Source: Actinokineospora bangkokensis
GTDB taxonomy: Bacteria; Actinomycetota; Actinomycetes; Mycobacteriales; Pseudonocardiaceae
Length of the DNA stretch: 64,000 bases
Reading direction: 5' to 3'
NCBI RefSeq assembly: GCF_001940455.1
Contig: NZ_MKQR01000017.1
Location: 150,781-214,780, forward strand
Part shown: in pieces, positions 50,633 to 58,684 of the stretch
Layout: every line of letters starts with the position of its first letter
Position numbering within the stretch: the stretch's first letter is position 1
Notes under the pieces: generated by a model
Seen by the model: the letters and a program-made list of their open reading frames with translations, nothing else
What the model was told of the DNA's origin: nothing
The model's database searches: none
Program-made: the position numbers and the translations under genes

Positions 50633-51320
50633 GCGGCTGGGTCGGCCGGGCGTTGCCCACCGGGAACAGCTGCTGGAACCGGCTGATCGACGCGGCCGTC
50701 ACGTGCTGCTCGGGCATGAGGAACCACAGCACCCCCTCGGTGTAGGGAGCCGTGGTCAGCGACCCGGTGTAGCGCGCGGTGGGGTGGACGGTGGGCAGCA
50801 GGGCGGCCAGGTCGACGTCGTCGATGTGCTGCGCGGCACCGCACTCCGGGGTGAGCCGGGCCAGCACCCCGTCCACCGCCGAGGGCGTGCCCACCCGCAG
50901 CGGCACCCCGATGACGAGCGTCTCCCCGTCAGCCGCCTTATGCACCAGGTGCATCTCCAGCGGGTCGTGCCGCCCCTCGAAGGTGTGCTCGGACGGCGTG
51001 TGGAAGTGGAACTGCGCCAAGTCGTAGCGCTTGCCCCGGTACGTCACGTACCCGGCCCCCGCCACCGGCGTCGCCTGCTCGGTCTCCTCACCGCCCCGCG
51101 CCGCGCAGTCCCCGTCCCTCTGCACGTACGCCACGTCCGCCGCGCTGTGGTGGTAGGAGATCCCCAGCGCGGGCGCGGTCGGGTCGAACCGCAGCACCGA
51201 GGGCGTGATGTCCACCGGGCTCTGCGCGGGCGGCGCCGACCCGGCGGTGGGCGCCCCCACCACCACCCCCACGGCGACGACCACCGGTGCGATGACGGCC
51301 AACGCGGCACGACGGACCAC
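50601..51320 (-). CDS. Secreted alpha carbonic anhydrase
   Basis: About 239 residues. A signal peptide or anchor (VVRRAALAVIAPVVVAVGVVVG) precedes the alpha-CA fold. The zinc ligands are present in AQFHFHTPSEH (two His plus the Gln) and EMHLVH (third His), with the Glu of the PSEH relay. The end holds VGNARPTQPLNGR, the usual alpha-CA C-terminal strand. It hydrates CO2 outside the membrane. Start could be GTG 51320 or 51332; earlier in-frame starts add unlikely residues. The last 32 bases overlap the end of the MOSC gene on the other strand. Confidence 0.9.
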   Translation of the reverse strand: MVRRAALAVIAPVVVAVGVVVGAPTAGSAPPAQSPVDITPSVLRFDPTAPALGISYHHSAADVAYVQRDGDCAARGGEETEQATPVAGAGYVTYRGKRYDLAQFHFHTPSEHTFEGRHDPLEMHLVHKAADGETLVIGVPLRVGTPSAVDGVLARLTPECGAAQHIDDVDLAALLPTVHPTARYTGSLTTAPYTEGVLWFLMPEQHVTAASISRFQQLFPVGNARPTQPLNGRTVTVHQ

Positions 51321-51490
51321 GACCAACCCCACTTCCAGCGCCCCGCCCGCAGTCCTGGGCAGGTGGTGCAGACCATCCTTCGCCCACCCCCGACCGGGAC
51401 CAACCCCCGAAGTCCGGCACCCCGGAACAACCGGACGAACCACCGGGTGACCTCAACCACCACCCCCGCCGATCGGGCTAGTCTGGCCCC

Positions 51491-51721
51491 ATGGACGACA
51501 ACGACCTGCACACCCGCATCTCCGCCCTCGTCGACGAGGAGCACAAGCTGCGCCACGGCGCCGCGGGCCCGGAGGAGGCCAAGCGGTTGCAGGAGCTGGA
51601 GGTCGCGCTGGACCAGTGCTGGGACCTGCTCCGCCAGCGCCGCGCCCGGCGGTCCGCGGGGGAGGACCCGGAGGGGGCGCAGGTGCGGCCCGCGGGTGAG
51701 GTGGAGGGCTACCGGCAGTAG
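51491..51721 (+). CDS. Small DUF2630 protein
   Basis: A 76-residue highly charged helical protein (MDDNDLHTRISALVDEEHKL then EAKRLQELEVALDQCWDLLR) matching the DUF2630 family, common in actinobacteria and of unknown role. The helical middle is probably a coiled coil. ATG 51491 is clear. Confidence 0.85.
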   Translation: MDDNDLHTRISALVDEEHKLRHGAAGPEEAKRLQELEVALDQCWDLLRQRRARRSAGEDPEGAQVRPAGEVEGYRQ

Positions 51722-51805
51722 GCGGTTTCCTGGTGTGACTTCTTCTTGGGTGTGGCTTCGCCTCGCCTGCGGCATCGGCTCGTGATCTCGGGAATTGCTT
51801 TGCGG

Positions 51806-51955
51806 GCTCGATGCGGTGGACCTGTTCGGGCGGGGCCCCTACGGCGATCATGAGCTGAGAGAGCGGGAAAAGCTGGGGCCACAAGAGCCCCGCTCAACCC
51901 GGACAGGGTAGCTCATGATCGCCTACCCCACCCAAACAAGTCCACCGCATCGAGC
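51806..51955. repeat. Palindromic repeat element, copy 2 (inverted relative to copy 1)
   Basis: A 150-base element between convergent genes. Outer arms begin GCTCGATGCGGTGG and end CCACCGCATCGAGC. Inner arms GGCGATCATGAGCT (51843-51856) and AGCTCATGATCGCC (51910-51923) pair perfectly. Beyond the right end, ACCCCCGTAGCCGGGC matches the reverse complement of the sequence to the left of copy 1. The rest of the gap 51722-52151 holds no gene, only the degenerate copy at 52060. Confidence 0.85.
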
Positions 51956-52059
51956 ACCCCCGTAGCCGGGCCGCCGGATCCGTAGGTGGTTGCGCTGTTC
52001 CTACCAGTGGGGACAGTTTGCCTTTGTTGGCTTTGTCTTTGGTGCCAGGGCAATCACCC

Positions 52060-52110
52060 CATCGAGCCAGCGAAGCAATCCGCGTTCTTCCCTCCGGGGC
52101 GAAGCCCCGG
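52060..52110. repeat. Degenerate one-armed copy of the palindromic repeat with GAA-loop hairpin
   Basis: CATCGAGCCAGCGAAGCAAT resembles the flank of copy 2 (CATCGAGCCCGCAAAGCAAT on its minus strand). It ends in the hairpin CCGGGGC-GAA-GCCCCGG (52094-52110), as at 2462-2478. Confidence 0.55.
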
Positions 52111-52132
52111 ACTCGCGCAACCGCAGCGCCTT

Positions 52133-52149
52133 CCGGGGCGGCGCCCCGG
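52133..52149 (-). terminator. Small GC-rich hairpin after the 52152 gene
   Basis: CCGGGGC-GGC-GCCCCGG, directly beyond the stop of the minus-strand gene ending at 52152. It has the same arms as the hairpin at 52094. Confidence 0.5.
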
Positions 52150-52151
52150 CC

Positions 52152-52970
52152 TCACACCACTTCAGACGCCAACCGCACCGCGTCCAGGCTGATCCGCTTC
52201 ATCGCGGCCTCGTGCAGCTCCGGATCGGGGTCGGCCTGGGCGGTGTCGGACTCCACGATCACGACGTTGACGCCGTTGCGCGAGGCCGCGAAACCGCCGC
52301 GGCTCAAGCGGTCCAGGCCCGGGGCGCGGACGAAGCCCTCGCGCACGAGGTCGCGCACGCTGCCGGTGCCCTCGGTGCGGACGAGGTCCACCAGCGATTC
52401 CGCCGTCTTCTCCCCGCGCATCCGGAGCACGGCGACGGAGGTGTACACGACGCGCTGGTCGGGGAGGCGGGTGGCGAACATCGCGCGGGTCAGCTGCAAG
52501 CACGGTGTCGCGGTGAGGAATTCCTGGGTGCGGCCGTAGGCGTGGGACGCGCAGTCGCTGTCGCGGATGGCTTCCTTGGTCTCCGGCAGGCGGATGAAGT
52601 CGTACTCCCCCGCCGGGCGCGCCGGGGCGACCTGGTCGACGGGGGCGGGCGCCGGGTCATCCCCTGGCAGGACGAGCCACGTCCCGCCGCCGAGCACGGC
52701 GGCCGCCGCGACGCCGATGACGGCCCAGCGGCGCCACCGCGAGCGGGGGCGGTCCGGTTCGCCTCCCGCGGCGAGCGGTACCGCGACGGGCACGGGCCGG
52801 GCGGCGCGGCGCAGGGACTCGGGGAGTTCGGCGGGCAGCGCGCTCAGGATGAGGGGTTGTCCGGGGGAGGTGTCCTCCGGCCTCGGGGGGAACTGCGGGA
52901 GCGCGGTGCCCGCCGATCTCGGCGGGATCCCGCTGAGCGCTGTCCGTTCCGGAGTGTTGAGGTCCGACAC
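52152..52970 (-). CDS. Single-pass membrane protein, hypothetical
   Basis: A 272-residue protein. About 80 disordered cytoplasmic residues are followed by RSRWRR and one transmembrane helix (WAVIGVAAAAVLGGGTWLVL, about 83-102). A Pro/Ala linker and an extracytoplasmic alpha/beta domain follow (about 120-272, with SDCASHAYGRTQEFLTATPC giving a probable disulfide). No catalytic motif is recognised. The arrangement resembles anti-sigma or sensor-like surface proteins of actinobacteria, but no ECF gene is directly adjacent. GTG 52970 is the start. Confidence 0.7.
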   Translation of the reverse strand: MSDLNTPERTALSGIPPRSAGTALPQFPPRPEDTSPGQPLILSALPAELPESLRRAARPVPVAVPLAAGGEPDRPRSRWRRWAVIGVAAAAVLGGGTWLVLPGDDPAPAPVDQVAPARPAGEYDFIRLPETKEAIRDSDCASHAYGRTQEFLTATPCLQLTRAMFATRLPDQRVVYTSVAVLRMRGEKTAESLVDLVRTEGTGSVRDLVREGFVRAPGLDRLSRGGFAASRNGVNVVIVESDTAQADPDPELHEAAMKRISLDAVRLASEVV

Positions 52971-53009
52971 GGGGGGCAGCGTAGCGGGTCGTGTCCTGGT
53001 CGTTACCTG

Positions 53010-53465
53010 TCAGGCCTGGCGGAGGGAGCCGGGGACCAGGCGCAGGATGGTGCCGTAGCGGTTCCAGGCGTTGATGGTGGCGATGGTGACCACCAGCGCG
53101 GCCAGTTCCTCCTCGTCGAAGTGGGCCCGCGCCTCGGCCCAGACGTCGTCGGCGACGCCCTCGGGGCCGAGCTTGGTGGCGGCCTCGGTGAGGGCGAGGG
53201 CGGCGCGCTCGGCGGGGGTGAACCAGGGGGCCTCGCGCCAGGTGACCACGGAGAACAGGCGCTCGTCGGTCTCGCCGTCGGCGCGCAGGTCGTGGGCGTG
53301 CATGTCGACGCAGAAGGCGCAGCCGTTGAGCTGGCTGGCGCGCAGCTTGACCAGCTCGCGCGTGGTCTTGGGCAGCGCGCTGCCCGCCAGGAAGCGCTCC
53401 AGGCCGTACATGTGCTGGTAGGCCTGCTTGGCGGCACCGGAGGCGATGTCCATGCGGGGTTCCAC
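53010..53465 (-). CDS. Carboxymuconolactone decarboxylase/AhpD-like protein
   Basis: A 151-residue AhpD-fold protein with the redox motif CAFC at 49-52 and His56 (CAFCVDMHAHD). It probably acts as a peroxidase or reductase partner rather than a true decarboxylase. It lies four bases after the ECF41 sigma gene. ECF41 sigma factors are known to be linked to carboxymuconolactone decarboxylase, oxidoreductase or epimerase genes, and this is a textbook pairing. GTG 53465 has GGAAGGGAA upstream. Confidence 0.92.
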   Translation of the reverse strand: MEPRMDIASGAAKQAYQHMYGLERFLAGSALPKTTRELVKLRASQLNGCAFCVDMHAHDLRADGETDERLFSVVTWREAPWFTPAERAALALTEAATKLGPEGVADDVWAEARAHFDEEELAALVVTIATINAWNRYGTILRLVPGSLRQA

Positions 53466-53469
53466 TGTG

Positions 53470-54345
53470 CTAGTTCCCTTCCAGGTGGGTGGCCCGCACG
53501 CGGGCCAGCTTCTCGGGGTTGACGACGATGTCGACGGCGGCGACCCGGCCGTCGACGACGGTCAGCGACACCACGCCCTGCGGCCTGCCACCGCGCAGGC
53601 GCAGGAAGCCGGGCATGCCGTTGACCAGCACGGGGTGGACGCGGTCGGTGCCCTTGGCCTGCACGCCGAGCAGGAACCGGGCGACCTTGTCCGCCCCGCG
53701 CACGGGGTTGCGGGCGGCGGTGACCACCCCGCCGCCGTCGCTGCGCAGCACGACGGCGGGGTCGAGCAGCGCGAGCAGGGCGCCGAGGTCGCGGCCCTCG
53801 CAGGCGGTGGCGAACGCGGTGGCCACGGCGCGCTGCTTGGCCGGGTCGCGCTCGAACCGGGGCGAGCGGTCGGCCACGTGCTTGCGGGCGCGCGAGGCCA
53901 GCTGCCGCACGGCGGCGGGCGTGCGGCCCACCACCTCGGCGACCTCGGTGAACGGCAGGCCGAAGACCTCGTGCAGCACGAACGCGGTGCGCTCGGCCGG
54001 GGACAGGGTCTCCAGCACGACCAGCAGCGCCATGCCGACCGACTCGTCGAGGGTCACCCGGTCCGCGGGGTCGTTCTCCGGGGCGACGACGGGTTCGGGC
54101 AGCCACGGCCCGACGTAGCGCTCCCGGCGGTGGCGGGCGGAGCGGACCACGTCGAGGGCGAGCCGGGAGGTGGCCACGACCAGCCACCCGGTGACGTCCT
54201 CGACCGGGCCCGCCGCGCCCGCCAGGCGCAGCCAGGCCTCCTGCACCACGTCCTCGGCGGCGCCCCGGTCGCCCAGGATGCCGTAGGCGATGGCCAGCAG
54301 GCGCTCCCGCGCCGCGGCGAACTGCGTCTCGTGCTCCACGTCCAC
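53470..54345 (-). CDS. sigJ: ECF41-group RNA polymerase sigma factor (SigJ type)
   Basis: A 291-residue sigma factor. Sigma region 2 (about 8-75) includes LAIAYGILGDRGAAEDVVQ and LRLAG. Sigma region 4 (about 110-165) includes LSPAERTAFVLHEVFG and FTEVAEVVGRTPAAVRQ. A linker with WLPEP (about 82) and a C-terminal SnoaL-like domain (about 175-290) with DGGG and NPEKL follow. All are hallmarks of ECF41, whose C-terminal domain switches activity instead of an anti-sigma factor. The promoter is directly upstream (54349-54375), implying autoregulation. The annotated start GTG 54345 lies too close to the -10; translation probably starts at GTG 54339 on a leaderless message. Confidence 0.93.
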   Translation of the reverse strand: MDVEHETQFAAARERLLAIAYGILGDRGAAEDVVQEAWLRLAGAAGPVEDVTGWLVVATSRLALDVVRSARHRRERYVGPWLPEPVVAPENDPADRVTLDESVGMALLVVLETLSPAERTAFVLHEVFGLPFTEVAEVVGRTPAAVRQLASRARKHVADRSPRFERDPAKQRAVATAFATACEGRDLGALLALLDPAVVLRSDGGGVVTAARNPVRGADKVARFLLGVQAKGTDRVHPVLVNGMPGFLRLRGGRPQGVVSLTVVDGRVAAVDIVVNPEKLARVRATHLEGN

Positions 54346-54348
54346 CAG

Positions 54349-54375
54349 GACGGGGTAGCACGCCGGGGTGTGACA
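54349..54375 (-). promoter_or_regulatory. ECF41-type autoregulatory promoter of sigJ
   Basis: On the minus strand, TGTCACA (54375-54369) and CGTC (54352-54349) are separated by exactly 16 bases, matching the reported ECF41 promoter signature. The -10 lies only a few bases before the start codon. Confidence 0.8.
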
Positions 54376-54388
54376 CGGGTGGGCGAGG

Positions 54389-57232
54389 TCACCCGCCGAG
54401 CCGGGCGCGCATGGCCTGCGCCCGGGGGTCCTCCAACCGCTCGAACCCGGTCAGCGCCTGCTCGAAGCAGTCCCTGGCCAGCTCGTCCTGCCCGGCGGCC
54501 AGCAGCGCGTCGCCCAGGGCCGCGTTGGCCAGGGCCTCCTCGCGCGGGCTGCCGGAGTCGCGGGCGTAGCGGCGGGAGTCCAGCAGCGCCTGCACGGCCC
54601 GGTCGGGCTTGTCCATGCGCAGGTGCAGCGCCCCCATGCCGAGCAGGCTGGTGCTCGCCCCGATGAGGTCCCCGACCGAGAGCCGGGTGGCCAGCGCCTC
54701 CTCGTGGCAGGCCAGCGCCCGGGTGAGTTCACCCAGGCGGGTGTAGGCCTCCCCGAGGTTGGCCAGCGGGATGGCGCGCGCGGGCGAGCGCTCGGGGTCG
54801 CGGGCCAGGGTCTCCGACAGCAGCCTGGCCGCCTCCTCGGTGCGGCCCAGCCCCAGCAGCGACGCCGCCCGGACGTTGCCCAGCATCAGCTCGAAGCGGG
54901 GGTCGCCCTCCCCGAGCCGGTCGATGGCCGCGCACTGCTCCAGGCACTCGGCGAACCGCTCGGTCTGCAGGTAGGCGCCCGCGAGGTTGTAGCGGGCGCG
55001 GCGCTGCACGTCGTCGTCGCCCAGGCGCACCGCGCCGCTGATGGCGATGCCCAGCGCCTCGATCCACTCCCGCCAGTGGCCGCGGATGTAGTAGTAGCCG
55101 ACCATCGTGTTGGCCAGCTCGCAGGCGTGCCGGGGCAGGTCGATGCGGTCCGCGAGGCGGATGAGCTCCAGGGAGTTGGCCAGTTCGGCGTCGCCCCAGT
55201 CGCGGGCGGCGGTGTAGTCGGCGAACTCCAGCGGCCGCACCGGTCCCGCGGGCGGGGGCGGGGTGCGGGTGCCGCGGAACGGGGAGAGCCGCACGTCGGC
55301 GGCGATGGCCGTGGCCAGGTACCAGTCCAGCAGCCGCACGGCCAGCTCGCGCGCGCCCGCGGGGCCCACCTCGGCGGCCAGCCGCTCGACGGCGTAGAGG
55401 CGCAGCAGGTCGTGCACGCGGTAGCGGCCGGGGCCGTGCCGCTCCAGCAGGTGGTCGTCGGCCAGGGCGCGCAGCCCGCGCTCGACCTGGGCCACCGGCC
55501 GCCCGGACACCGCCGCCAGCGGGGGCGCGGTGAGGTCGGGGCCGGGGAAGGCGCCCGCCACCCGGAACAGCTCGGCCAGCTCGGGGGTGAGCACCGCGTA
55601 GGACCACGACATGACCACCCGCACCGCCTCGGCGGCGTCCGAGGTGGACAGCAGGTCCAGCCGCTCCTCCCGGGGGGTCAGCTCGGCCAGCAGGTCGGCC
55701 AGGGTCTCCCCGGCGCGCAGCGCGGCCTGCTCGGCGAAGATCCGCAGGGCCAGCGGCAGCAGCCCGCACACCCGGGTCAGCGCGGCCGCGGCGGCGGGTT
55801 CGGCGGCCACCCGGTCGGCGCCGACGACCCCGGCCAGCAGCTCCAGCGCGCCAGCCTCGTCGAGCGCGCCCAGCGCCAGCGGCACGGCGCCGTCGCGCAC
55901 GACCAGCTCGGCGAGGGTGTTGCGGGAGGTGACCACGACGAACGGCTCCGGCGAGCCGGGCAGCATCGGGCGCACCTGCTCGGCGCTGGCGGCGTTGTCC
56001 AGCAGCACGAGCAGCCGCTTGCCCGCCACCCTGGTGCGGTAGGCGGCCTCCAGCTCGCGCAGGGTGCTGGGCAGCTCCTCGCCGTCGCCCAGGCTGCGCA
56101 GCAGCGCGCCCAGCGCCTCGGCGGCGGGCAGCGGCTCGGCCTCCGGGGCGAAGCCGCGCAGGTCGACGTAGAGGGTGCCGTCGGGGAAGTCGGCGGCCAC
56201 CTGATGTCCGAAGTGGACGGCGAGGGCGGTCTTGCCGACGCCGCCGGTGCCGTGCAGCACCACCGTGCGCGGGGCGCGGCCGGTGGCGCGCAGCCGCGCG
56301 CGCAGCCGCTCGGTCTCGGCCTCGCGGCCGACGAAGGAGTGCACGTCGTGCGGCAGCTGCGCGGGCACGGCGGGCCGGGGCGGGGCCACCACCGGCGCGG
56401 GCACCTCGGCGTCGAGCGGGACGCCGCGGCGCAGCCGGTCGACGACCGCGGCCAGCTCGGGGTCGGCGGCGGTGGGCGCGGACGCGGCCTCGGCCAGCGC
56501 CTCCGCGCGCCTGCCGTCGGCGTCGAGCGCCCGCAGCAGCAGCGTGGTGAGCGGCGGGCGGCCCGGCGCCACCCGCGACACCGCGCGCACCCGGTCCACC
56601 ACGGCCGCGGCCGGGCCCCGCTCCAGGGCGGGCAGCGCCCACGCCTCGGCGGCCGAGACGCACCAGTCGAGCAGCAGGGTGCGCTGGTCGGCGGCGAAGG
56701 GGCCGGGCACGTGCGCGAGCGGTTCCCCGCGCCAGAGCCCCAGCGCGGCGTCGTAGGCGGCCAACCCGGCCTCGACGTCGCCTGCGGCCAGCAGGTCGCG
56801 GCCGCGGGCGCGCAGCCGCTCGAAGCGGCGCACGTCCACCGACTCGTCGGGCAGCAGCAGCTCGTAGCCGGTGCCCACGGTGAGCAGGTGGCGGGGGGCG
56901 GTGGGCTCGGGTTCGAGCAGCCTGCGCAGCGCGGCGACGTAGGTCTGCACGTTGCGGGTGGCGCTGCTGGGCGGGTCGTCGCCCCACAGCGACCACAGCA
57001 GCTCCTCGCGGTCGACCGGGCCGCGGCGCAGCGCGAGCGCGGCCAGCAGCGCCCGGCGCATCGGCGGGCCTGCGGACCCGGGGCCGGTGCCCGCGTCGAC
57101 GCGCACGTCGCCCAGCAGCGACACCGCGGGCGCGCCGCCGAGCGCGGTCACCGCGACGGACCCGGGCGCGCCGGGGCCGACCGGGCCCGCGGCGGGCTCC
57201 GGTCGCGTGGTCGATCCGGTCGGGGCGGCCAC
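54389..57232 (-). CDS. AfsR-type SARP regulator with NB-ARC ATPase and TPR repeats
   Basis: A 947-residue regulator. The N-terminal DNA-binding domain (OmpR-like, about 35-125, LLAALALRRGPVDREELLWSLWG split) is followed by a bacterial transcription-activation domain (about 130-270). An NB-ARC/STAND ATPase comes next: Walker A GTGGVGKT near 330, LLVLLDNA Walker B, and GLLPLALRIFAEQA. The C-terminal third (about 690-947) contains TPR-like helices. This is the AfsR layout, used to activate secondary metabolite or development genes. The start is GTG 57232, 11 bases after the LuxR-type gene; GTG 57151 would remove a Pro/Gly-rich leader. Its stop lies 43 bases before sigJ. Confidence 0.9.
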   Translation of the reverse strand: MAAPTGSTTRPEPAAGPVGPGAPGSVAVTALGGAPAVSLLGDVRVDAGTGPGSAGPPMRRALLAALALRRGPVDREELLWSLWGDDPPSSATRNVQTYVAALRRLLEPEPTAPRHLLTVGTGYELLLPDESVDVRRFERLRARGRDLLAAGDVEAGLAAYDAALGLWRGEPLAHVPGPFAADQRTLLLDWCVSAAEAWALPALERGPAAAVVDRVRAVSRVAPGRPPLTTLLLRALDADGRRAEALAEAASAPTAADPELAAVVDRLRRGVPLDAEVPAPVVAPPRPAVPAQLPHDVHSFVGREAETERLRARLRATGRAPRTVVLHGTGGVGKTALAVHFGHQVAADFPDGTLYVDLRGFAPEAEPLPAAEALGALLRSLGDGEELPSTLRELEAAYRTRVAGKRLLVLLDNAASAEQVRPMLPGSPEPFVVVTSRNTLAELVVRDGAVPLALGALDEAGALELLAGVVGADRVAAEPAAAAALTRVCGLLPLALRIFAEQAALRAGETLADLLAELTPREERLDLLSTSDAAEAVRVVMSWSYAVLTPELAELFRVAGAFPGPDLTAPPLAAVSGRPVAQVERGLRALADDHLLERHGPGRYRVHDLLRLYAVERLAAEVGPAGARELAVRLLDWYLATAIAADVRLSPFRGTRTPPPPAGPVRPLEFADYTAARDWGDAELANSLELIRLADRIDLPRHACELANTMVGYYYIRGHWREWIEALGIAISGAVRLGDDDVQRRARYNLAGAYLQTERFAECLEQCAAIDRLGEGDPRFELMLGNVRAASLLGLGRTEEAARLLSETLARDPERSPARAIPLANLGEAYTRLGELTRALACHEEALATRLSVGDLIGASTSLLGMGALHLRMDKPDRAVQALLDSRRYARDSGSPREEALANAALGDALLAAGQDELARDCFEQALTGFERLEDPRAQAMRARLGG

Positions 57233-57243
57233 CGGTCCCGGGC

Positions 57244-57867
57244 TCAGAACGCCCCGGAGCGGGCGGCGAACGCGACCGCGTGCGCGCGGTGGTTGAGCTT
57301 GTTGCGGCTCATCAGCCCGGACAGCACGTTCTTCACCGTGCGCTCGGAGAAGGCCAGCCGGGTGGCGATCTCGGCGGTGTCGCAGCCCTCGGCCACCAGC
57401 GCCAGCACGTCGGCCTCGCGCTCGGTGAGCCCGGACATGGTCAGCCCGTGCGGGGCCAGCACCTCCCGGCGCATCCGCTCCAGCTGCGCCAGCATCAGGC
57501 CCTGCAGGTGGGCGGGGAAGGACGCGGTGCCGTCGCCCGCGGCCAGCACCGAGCGCACCAGCCGGACGCCGGAGACCTCGCGCAGCGGCAGCACGGCGAC
57601 CACGCCCGCGGCGATGGCGCGCAGCAGGTCGCCCGGGGCCAGCTCGTCGGTGACGAGCACGCAGTGCGGGCGGGCGCCGTCGGGCACCGCCTCCAGCTCG
57701 GCCAGGTGCTCGGGCAGGACGCGGTTCTCCACCAGCACGACCACGTCGGCCTGCCCGGCCTGCGGCTGCGGCAGCACGCGCAGGTCGCGGCGGCTGCCCA
57801 GGTAGGCCAGCGCCCCGGCCCGCAGCAGCGGGTCGCTGGAGCGGACGACGATCCGGTGCACCCTCAC
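57244..57867 (-). CDS. Orphan LuxR-type regulator with degenerate receiver domain, copy A
   Basis: A 207-residue regulator in response-regulator form. The N-terminal half keeps the fold (DPLLRAGALAYLGSRRDLRV) but the strand-3 phosphoacceptor is not an Asp (VVVLVENRV), so it is probably not phosphorylated. The C-terminal LuxR helix-turn-helix is intact: LTEREADVLALVAEGCDTA, then FSERTVKNVLSGLMSRN. GTG 57867 has GAGGAGG upstream. It is tightly linked to the SARP gene (11-base gap), suggesting co-expression and joint function. It is a paralogue of copy B at 57972. Confidence 0.88.
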   Translation of the reverse strand: MRVHRIVVRSSDPLLRAGALAYLGSRRDLRVLPQPQAGQADVVVLVENRVLPEHLAELEAVPDGARPHCVLVTDELAPGDLLRAIAAGVVAVLPLREVSGVRLVRSVLAAGDGTASFPAHLQGLMLAQLERMRREVLAPHGLTMSGLTEREADVLALVAEGCDTAEIATRLAFSERTVKNVLSGLMSRNKLNHRAHAVAFAARSGAF

Positions 57868-57971
57868 GAGTCCTCCTCACGGTTCCCGCGCGCCGCGACC
57901 AGGGGACCCCGCGGTGGCGGGGCTCCTCCACCCTGGACTACGCGCACGGGCGCCTCCTGGTTCAACGGTCC

Positions 57972-58583
57972 TCAGATCAACCCGGCCCGCACCGCGTAGG
58001 CCACCGCGTGCGCGCGGTTGCGCAGGCCCAGCCGGTCGGTGAGGGCGTAGATGATGTTCTTGACGGTGCGGTCGGAGTAGCACAGCCGGGCGGCGATGTC
58101 GCCGATGTCCCAGCCGTCGGCCATCATCCGCAGCACCGTGACCTCGCGCTCGCTGAGCACCTCGGACGGGTCCTGGGCGCCCGCGCGCACCTCGGCGGCC
58201 ACCCGCACCTGCCTGGCCAGCTCCGCGCGGCCGTCGGCGTCGGGCACCCCGTCGAGCGCGACGGCGCCCGCGACCCGGGCGCCGAGGGTGCCCACGGCGG
58301 CGGAGGTGCGCGGCAGCACCGAGACCACGCGGTGCTCGACGAGCACGGCGATGTCCGGGAAGGAGTCCGCGACGAGCACGGCGGGCACCGGGGGCAGCCC
58401 CTCGCGCAACCGGGCCAGCACCTCGCCGGTGGCGGTCCCGGTGGCCAGCACCGCGACCTCGGCGACGGTCCGGTCCTCCTCGGACCCCAGCACCCGCAGG
58501 TCCCTGCGGTCCTTGAGGTACCCGGCCAACCCGGCCCGGGTCAGCGGATCGCTCGCGCTGAGCGCCACCCGCTTCGGCACCAC
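57972..58583 (-). CDS. Orphan LuxR-type regulator with degenerate receiver domain, copy B
   Basis: A 203-residue paralogue of copy A, with the same layout and a matching end (RNRAHAVAYAVRAGLI against HRAHAVAFAARSGAF). The receiver again lacks the phosphoacceptor Asp (VAVLATGTAT), while the LuxR helix-turn-helix is conserved (LSEREVTVLRMMADG, then DRTVKNIIYALTDRLG). Start GTG 58583 has GGGAGG upstream. It is separated by 104 bases from copy A and 101 bases from SARP 2. No sensor kinase is present in the window. Confidence 0.88.
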   Translation of the reverse strand: MVPKRVALSASDPLTRAGLAGYLKDRRDLRVLGSEEDRTVAEVAVLATGTATGEVLARLREGLPPVPAVLVADSFPDIAVLVEHRVVSVLPRTSAAVGTLGARVAGAVALDGVPDADGRAELARQVRVAAEVRAGAQDPSEVLSEREVTVLRMMADGWDIGDIAARLCYSDRTVKNIIYALTDRLGLRNRAHAVAYAVRAGLI

Positions 58584-58684
58584 GCGTTCACCTCCCGGTC
58601 ACCGCGGACCCACTCCTGGTGTGGACCACCCTCCCCCGCACGGCTCCACACTCTGTCCAGGTTCACCACGGCCCGTGTGGCGGG

